DNA from: Callorhinus ursinus
Lineage: Eukaryota; Chordata; Mammalia; Carnivora; Otariidae
Assembly (NCBI RefSeq): GCF_003265705.1
Contig: NW_020312848.1
Span: forward strand, 52,749,274 to 52,813,273
Direction: 5' to 3'
Length of the DNA stretch: 64,000 bases
Numbering within the stretch: position 1 is the first letter of the stretch; each line of letters starts with the position of its first letter. Positions 58,513-64,000 of this stretch are shown piece after piece. Under the pieces are notes generated by a model, which searched no databases, was not told the origin of the DNA, and saw only the letters and a list, made by a program, of their open reading frames with translations. The translations under genes and the position numbers were made by a program.

Positions 58513-59325
58513 TTAAAAAGCAAATGATCTACTCTAATTTCTAGTATCATATGCAGCATGCATTCTTCTAATGAGTAATAAGTGTGAGGTAAGAAAAGCA
58601 AATTTATATTTTGTAAGGCAGTGATCCAATAGATATTTAATCCCTGGGAAAATGTTAAAATGTTAACAGTTCAAAAATGGAAATATTCAGAAAACTAGTC
58701 TGACAAAAGATAGCATCAAATTAAACAGAGGTAGACTTGCTAAACTTTTTCTATATATGATTGAAAATCACACTTCAAACATTGTAATAATATTTATTAA
58801 AAATATGGGGAGGAAAGCAGAGAACAATAATACAATATAATAATTCAAAGAATTGAAGGTCTTTGAAAGAAAAAAAGGGAACTATTTTAAATTGTCATTC
58901 TTTCCATAGATATAATTGAGTACTATCTCTATCTCTATGTCTATATACCTCTGTATCTCTATATCTATATGAAAGGTTTACTTTCTAAGGAAATTAAACT
59001 GTGTTTCATATAGGTCATGCCAATGTAGGCTTATTACCAATTTTTTGAGAGTCATGGTGCCATTATACCCTATTGTCATGAACCCTGGAAGTAGGTAGCA
59101 AGCATTAACTTTTTTTCTTTTTGTAAATGAGAAAATAGAGGAAATATTTAATCAATTGTAAATTTAATCCATAATTCACCATGATATTAACAATACAATT
59201 GTTAAGATAAATAAAAACTATAAAGAGGAATAAAGGAAAAGAAGTTGATTCTAAGGGGATACTTGATGGATTCATAGGATGTACTTGTAGAGGGCAAAAA
59301 CAAGCTGGTATCAACTATAGTTTTG
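58513..59325. other. Intergenic, AT-rich
   Basis: Holds a (CTATCT)n/(TATC)n tract at 58921-58972. No gene recognised. Confidence 0.5.
58921..58972 (+). repeat. (CTATCT)n-like microsatellite
   Basis: Imperfect CTATCT, CTATAT and CTGTAT units over about 50 bases. Confidence 0.85.
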
Positions 59326-59334
59326 AGGTCTCAA

Positions 59335-59780
59335 GACTAGCTGTCTGGGGCAAACACCATCAAAAGGGAGACTGGGGACAAGTGCTGGTTTTGGAAGGGG
59401 GTTGATGGGATCAGTTTAGACATGTTGATTCTATGTAAAAGGGAGACATCCAAATGCAAATATTCAGTTAGAAGTATGGAAGATAGTAGGACAGAAGTTA
59501 GAGATTTGAGAATTAAATACACAGAAATGACATAGAAAGTGCCAAGAAAAAAAAGACTTTTTAATTTTAAGGAAAATCTTAATTTGGGGTTGGAGTAGAA
59601 AGAGGACCATAAAAATAGGTAAAGGAGGTATTTTAAATAGAACGTTAAAGGTGAAAGTATAAAACAGGCTTACAGGAGAATCATTCAGAAGGGTCTGGGG
59701 GGTCACATAAGAATAAAGGAGGAGAGCATTTCACAGAGGAATTGGTAAAATCTGAAGCAAGAAAGTGAGCTAGTACTTCA
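59335..59780 (-). mobile_element. L2 LINE fragment
   Basis: GATCAGTTTAGACATGTTGATTC, GGGAGACATCCAAATGC and TATTCAGTTAGAAGTATGG are the reverse of the L2 body (CATGTCCAAAAC / GGATGTC region). Confidence 0.6.
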
Positions 59781-59799
59781 GAAATGTAATAATTAAGAT

Positions 59800-59985
59800 G
59801 GGAAGTCATCAAATCATGTTTGGAACCAGGCAGACTTGCCCAGCATTTACTGGCTAAATGACTTTAATCTTACTGGGCTCTTTTTACTTATCTGTAAAAT
59901 TCTGGTAATATATACTTCTTAGGATTATTGTTGACATTAGAGGTAATGTAAAGTATCTGCATGTAATTGACATATAATAAAACAT
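59800..59985 (+). mobile_element. MIR SINE
   Basis: TTTACTGGCTAAATGACTTTAATC, ACTTATCTGTAAAATTCTGG and TAGGATTATTGTTGACATTAGAGG follow MIR. Confidence 0.7.
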
Positions 59986-59989
59986 AACC

Positions 59990-60780
59990 AATATATTTTT
60001 GACCTATAGAAAAGTTTTCAGATTGTTTTAAGACAATCTAAAAGATAAAGATAAAGTTTTTTTTTTTTTTAATAACAATTTAGCAGAAGAAACGGACCTG
60101 ATAATTTAAAGGGAAATAATAGTAATTCCATAGGGAGAACAATGTTGTAAGTACTTGTTTCTTCCTCTTTCTTGACAGGGCTACAATTCTCTTTGGATAC
60201 ACTCCATGAAGCCTATGCTTCTGAGAGGAAGTTGACTTTACCCCCAAACAGACTTGGGTCTTATTTGTCTCAGTCAGAGATTCCCAAATCTCTTGGTTCC
60301 CAGGGTTCTTAGTATCTAAGTAATTTAATCATAATGTCTGTAGGCAGAAAGAAATATCTAACAGCTCCAAACACAACTTCTCTAACCTGGAATCAGATTA
60401 TACATCACCACCTTCATTACTTCAACCTTATTGTTTTTTGTGCAGTTCCTGTTTTTTATTTTTACAATAACAACTGCTAAGAACCCAGCTTCTCAAAGGT
60501 CTGACATCATTGAAAAGAATTTAATAGGTTGTAGTGTTGAAAGCATGAATTATCTTGAGTTAACAGTTCGTGTGGTATCCTGCAGATGTTGAATATTCCT
60601 GTATTGCCATCAAAAATATACTCAAGAGTACTCAAGATTGCTCAAGAGTACTCCTTCATACAGTTTTGGAAAACTCATGTCTATGTGTAATTCTATACTC
60701 TTTGCCAGTGATTGGCTCAGGAGTAGGTATATGGCTTAATTTCAGCAACTAAGGCAGAAATAATGACTTTTTAAAAATGT
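59990..60780. other. Intergenic, nothing recognised
   Basis: T run at 60056-60070. A three-unit 10-base tandem repeat lies at 60621-60650 (CTCAAGAGTA, CTCAAGATTG, CTCAAGAGTA). Confidence 0.5.
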
Positions 60781-60784
60781 AGAT

Positions 60785-61215
60785 TTTGTTATTCATGTAT
60801 GGTGAGGCCAATAGAGTGTTTATTTCATGGATACCAAAAGGAGGGGGCACACAATGCCATGAGGGACCACATGGATTTGGTCAGGCAGAGGGAATGAGGA
60901 GAAAATATGAACGAGAGGGAATAATGAGGGAATGAGGAGAAAATGCGAACAAGAGCCTTTATTGTGGTTTCCATATGAAGGAACAGGCAAGGCAGTGTAA
61001 ACAGGTTTAGGATTGGCTAGTTTGAATAATTCTGGTGGGTTCTGGGGCATTAGGTCCTATCCTTAGTTGTCCTGTACTGGCTCTGGGGTGATTAGGGCAG
61101 GGGAATAAAGGCCCTCAGTGTAAGAGCTCAATAAAAGAGGTGATTGAGGGTAAGGGTCAGGATTGGTTGGTTTGTATATAAAAGGGCACACTTGGAGGCC
61201 AGTCTTTTGCTATCT
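60785..61215 (-). mobile_element. Candidate solo LTR (endogenous retrovirus)
   Basis: On the minus strand the block shows LTR-like order: CCAAT-type boxes (plus ATTGGTTGG at 61162-61170 and ATTGGCTAG at 61012-61020), then an AATAAA signal (plus 60958-60963) about 200 bases downstream, then a C/T-rich stretch and a second AATAAA at plus 60819-60824. A 27-base unit is duplicated at 60889-60915 and 60927-60953. No retroviral genes are present. Family and exact ends are not established. Confidence 0.4.
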
Positions 61216-61732
61216 TCAGGAATTGGCTAGCACTCTCCAGGGTCAGCATTGTGTCAGATGGCAAAGCATCAGAAGCACATGATTAATACCATGATGCATC
61301 TGATGCTTTTACCTGGTGCTTCTGGTACAGCTGTGGAAGTGTTCCCTTTTCTTCCTTTGGAGGTATTAGAATTAGAACTGATGCCACAGTCTTGCTACCA
61401 CCCTGAGGATGAAGCTGGGACAGGGAGGTAGATGGACATAAGAGCATTGCAAGACAACAGAATGGAGTAATTTGTATTTAGTTTACCCTGACCCTTGTCA
61501 GAATTTAGGCTTTTACTTATGTGAACTAATACATTTTCTTATTGTTTGAATTAGTTTATTGTTGCTGTTTGTTATTGTTGTTTTTAGATTTCCTGTTACT
61601 CTCACCTGTGCTGTTCTAACATTTACAAACCACCATGTGAAAACCCACGGGATCTATTTGGAAGGGATTAATTTTCGATAGGAAAGGAGAAATTTTCCAA
61701 GTCTGCTTTTGGTGGTATTAAGATGTGTTACA
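61216..61732. other. Intergenic, nothing recognised
   Basis: GCATCAGAAGCACATGATTA and GCATCTGATGC form a loose inverted repeat near 61265-61305. No gene. Confidence 0.4.
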
Positions 61733-63531
61733 GGGCGGAGCAGGATGGCAGAGGAGTAGGAGACCTGGATTTTGTGTGGTCTCAGGAATTCAGCTGGATA
61801 GGGATCAAACCATTCTGAACACCTACGAACTCAACAGGAGATCGAAGGAAAGAATAGCAACAACTCTCTGAACAGAAAAGCGACCACTTTCTGGAAGGTA
61901 GGATGTGTTGGAGAAGTGAATCTGAGGTGATATTCGGGAGGATAGACGGCGGGGGAGGGGGCCTCCGTTGGCCACTTCTGGCAAGTGATAGAGCAGCGGA
62001 ACACAAAATCGGAACTTTCAGAAGTCGGCTCCACTGAGGGACGTCGCTCCAGTGGCCATACGTGGGGTGGTACCCTTGTGGGACAGTGTGGTCTCAGGAC
62101 CCTCGGGGTCACAGGAAGACCGGGGGTGCCTGAGTGTGGCAGAGCTCCCAGGTATCAGAGTGGGGAAGCCGGCTGCAAAGACGGAGCTGAGGCGCGGGCT
62201 TTCAGTTCGGGGTTGCCATAAACTGTGATCAGTGACACAGTCGGGCCCCTGCTCCTCCAGCAGGGACCCAACAAGCGGCAGATCCGGGGAGACTCCCCTT
62301 CCTCCTCTGGGAGGAGCGGCATGGGAGCGCACTGCAGGGATCTGCTGGGTTTGGAGACTCCACACCGAGTTGGGTGCCAGAGATAAGAAATGCTCGGTCA
62401 CAGGGCAGGTGAGCACAGAGTGTGGCCAGAGACCAGGGAGATGGGAGTGATTGACTGCTTTTCTGTGGGGGCGCACTGAGGAGTGGGGCCCCGCGTTCTC
62501 GGCTCCTCTGGGGCAGAGATTGGGAGGCCGCCATTTTCACTCTCCTCCTCCAAGGCTGTACCGAAAGCTTGCAGGGAATAAAAGATCCCGAGAGCAAAAC
62601 TGAGCAGATTACTTATGCCCGACCAGCAAGGGCAGGGCAGGGCAATTCCACCTCCAGCAAATACATTTGGGAACCACGGCAACAGGCCCCTCCCTGAGAA
62701 GATCAGCAAGAACAGCCAGCCAAGACCAAGTTTACCGATCAATGAGAATGGCAGAACTCCAGCGCTAGGGGAATACTGCACATAGAATTCATGGCTTTTT
62801 TACCATGATTCTTTAGTCTTTCAAAGTTATCTTTTTTTAACTGTCTTTTTTTTTAAATGTTTCTTTTTCCCTTTTTCAACCAACATCTTATCAATCCCTT
62901 TTTAAAAAAAACATTTTTATTTTTCTTTTTTAGAGTTTTATTCTATCGCTTTATATTTGTTTATTTTTTTATATATATATATATATATAGTTCTCTCTTT
63001 AAAATTTTGAGATACAGTTTATTCTAACAGATCAAAATATGCCCTAAATCTCTACTGTATGGCTTTTTTCTAGTCTCCTGCCTGATCACATTCTATCCCC
63101 CCTTTTTTTCCTTTCTTTCTTTTTTTTTTAAATCCTCTTCTTTCTTTTTTCAAATAACTTATCAATTCTTTTTATAAAATTTTTTATAATTTTCATCTTT
63201 ACAGTCATATTCTATCCCTTCATCGTATCAACTCTTATTTTGTACATATTTAAGTCTTGCTTTCTTTAAAATTTTGGGAGGCATTTTCTTCTAACAGACC
63301 AAAATACACCCAAAATCTAGTGTGTGGCACTGATCTATGCACCAGCCTGATCACATTTGATCATATTTTGTTTTTTTTTTTGTTCTGTTTTTGTTTGTTT
63401 TTCTTTTTTTTCTTGCCCTTTTTTTCCCTTGGTTTCACATCTTTTCTGATTTGTTTAGAGTATATTTTCTGGGGACGTTGTTACCCTATTAGCATTTTAT
63501 TCTCTCATTCATCTCTTCTCCTCTGGACAAA
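61733..63531 (+). promoter_or_regulatory. L1 5' UTR / internal promoter
   Basis: Two parts. 61733-62790 is GC-rich with many CpGs and many start/stop-free stretches on both strands. 62790-63500 is T-rich with a (TA)n tract at 62970-62989 and two related modules (about 62845-63110 and 63115-63370), each with TAAAATTTTG...TTCTAACAGA(T/C)CAAAATA...GCCTGATCACAT. In L1s this region drives ORF1/ORF2 mRNA. Confidence 0.8.
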
Positions 63532-64000
63532 ATGACAAGACGGAAAAAATCACCTCAACAAAAAGAACAAGAGGTAGTACTGTCTGCCAGGGACCTACTC
63601 AATACGGACATTAGTATGATGTCGGACCTAGAGTTCATAATCATGACTTTAAAGATACTAGCTGGGCTTGAAAAAAGCATGGAAGTTATTAGAGAAACAC
63701 TTTCTGGAGAAATAAAAGAACTAAAGTCTAACCAAGTTGAAATCAAAAAGGCTATTAATGAGGTGCAATCAAAAATGGGGGCACTAACTGCTAGGATAAA
63801 TGAGGCAGAGGAGAGAATCAGCGATATAGAAGACCAAATGATGGAAAATAAAGAGGCTGAGAAAAAGAGAGTTAAACAACTACTGGATCAGGAGGGCAGA
63901 ATTAGAGAGATAAGCGATACGATAAGACGAAACAACATTAGAATAATTGGGATCCCAGAAGAAGAAGAAAGAGAGGGGGGCAGAAGGTATATTGAGGCAA
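63532..64000 (+). CDS. L1 ORF1 protein, N-terminal 156 codons
   Basis: Open from ATG (AAAATGACAAGACGG) to the window edge without a stop. ORF1p is an RNA-binding trimer that packages L1 RNA. It starts MTRRKKSPQQKEQE, has a long charged heptad-like coiled coil at about residues 35-130 (for example LEKSMEVIRETLSGEIKEL, INEAEERISDIEDQM), and reaches RRNNIRIIGIPEEEE, the linker at the start of the RRM domain seen in mammalian L1s. Length so far fits; the RRM and C-terminal domain are outside the window. I chose this ATG because it sits at the end of the T-rich 5' UTR and its product aligns with known ORF1p from the first residues. Confidence 0.9.
   Translation, partial: MTRRKKSPQQKEQEVVLSARDLLNTDISMMSDLEFIIMTLKILAGLEKSMEVIRETLSGEIKELKSNQVEIKKAINEVQSKMGALTARINEAEERISDIEDQMMENKEAEKKRVKQLLDQEGRIREISDTIRRNNIRIIGIPEEEEREGGRRYIEA

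Larger units (their letters stand above)
61733..64000 (+). mobile_element. L1, 5' end intact, runs off the window
   Basis: Begins GGGCGGAGCAGGATGGCAGAGGAGTAGGAGACC, the standard start of carnivore L1s (the usual CAAGATGGCGG YY1-like site is changed to CAGGATGGCAG). A 1.8-kb 5' UTR follows, then ORF1 from 63532, still open at the edge. Because the 5' end is present, this copy may be full length; the 3' half lies outside the window. Confidence 0.9.

Overview
This window is nuclear DNA of a mammal, very probably a caniform carnivore of the arctoid type (bear, panda, seal or mustelid side). Fifteen tRNA-derived CAN-SINEs carry the 'GGCGCCTGGGTGGCTCAG' head, a CT-rich middle and an AATAAAATCTTTAAA tail, and their body differs from the dog SINEC_Cf and cat versions as I remember them. 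Carnivore-type L1 3' ends and one L1 5' end are also present. Older repeats (L2, MIR, MER5A, MaLR LTRs, L1M) fill much of the rest. There are no bacterial-type genes.

Only one ordinary gene is recognisable. SMIM30, a 59-residue single-pass membrane microprotein, lies on the minus strand at about 1.9-3.6 kb, with a CpG-rich promoter near 3.5 kb, one non-coding or short-coding first exon, and an intact CDS at 2358-2537. Splicing exon 1 to exon 2 places an upstream ATG in frame with the known ORF.

The second protein-coding item is a processed, intronless but fully open IFITM3-like copy on the minus strand (CDS 25968-26411). It has a poly(A) signal, an A-tail and a perfect 17-bp target-site duplication. 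All landmark residues that I can check are kept, so it is a candidate functional retrogene of a host antiviral membrane protein.

From 3.7 to 61.7 kb the window reads as an intergenic repeat landscape. It holds L2 and MIR relics in both orientations, two MER5A copies, MaLR-type LTRs near 36.7-38.8 kb, a possible solo LTR near 61 kb, 5'-truncated L1 insertions at about 16.3, 17.8, 19.9, 35.8, 41.4, 43.4, 51.2, 53.7 and 56.2 kb, SINEs, and several microsatellites. Many young insertions have clear target-site duplications.

The window ends inside an L1 that starts at about 61,733. It has a GC-rich then T-rich 5' UTR of 1.8 kb and an ORF1 open from 63,532 to the window edge, so this copy may be full length. 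Neighbouring genes expected from the human map as I remember it (GPR85 on one side, PPP1R3A on the other side of SMIM30) are not seen here.
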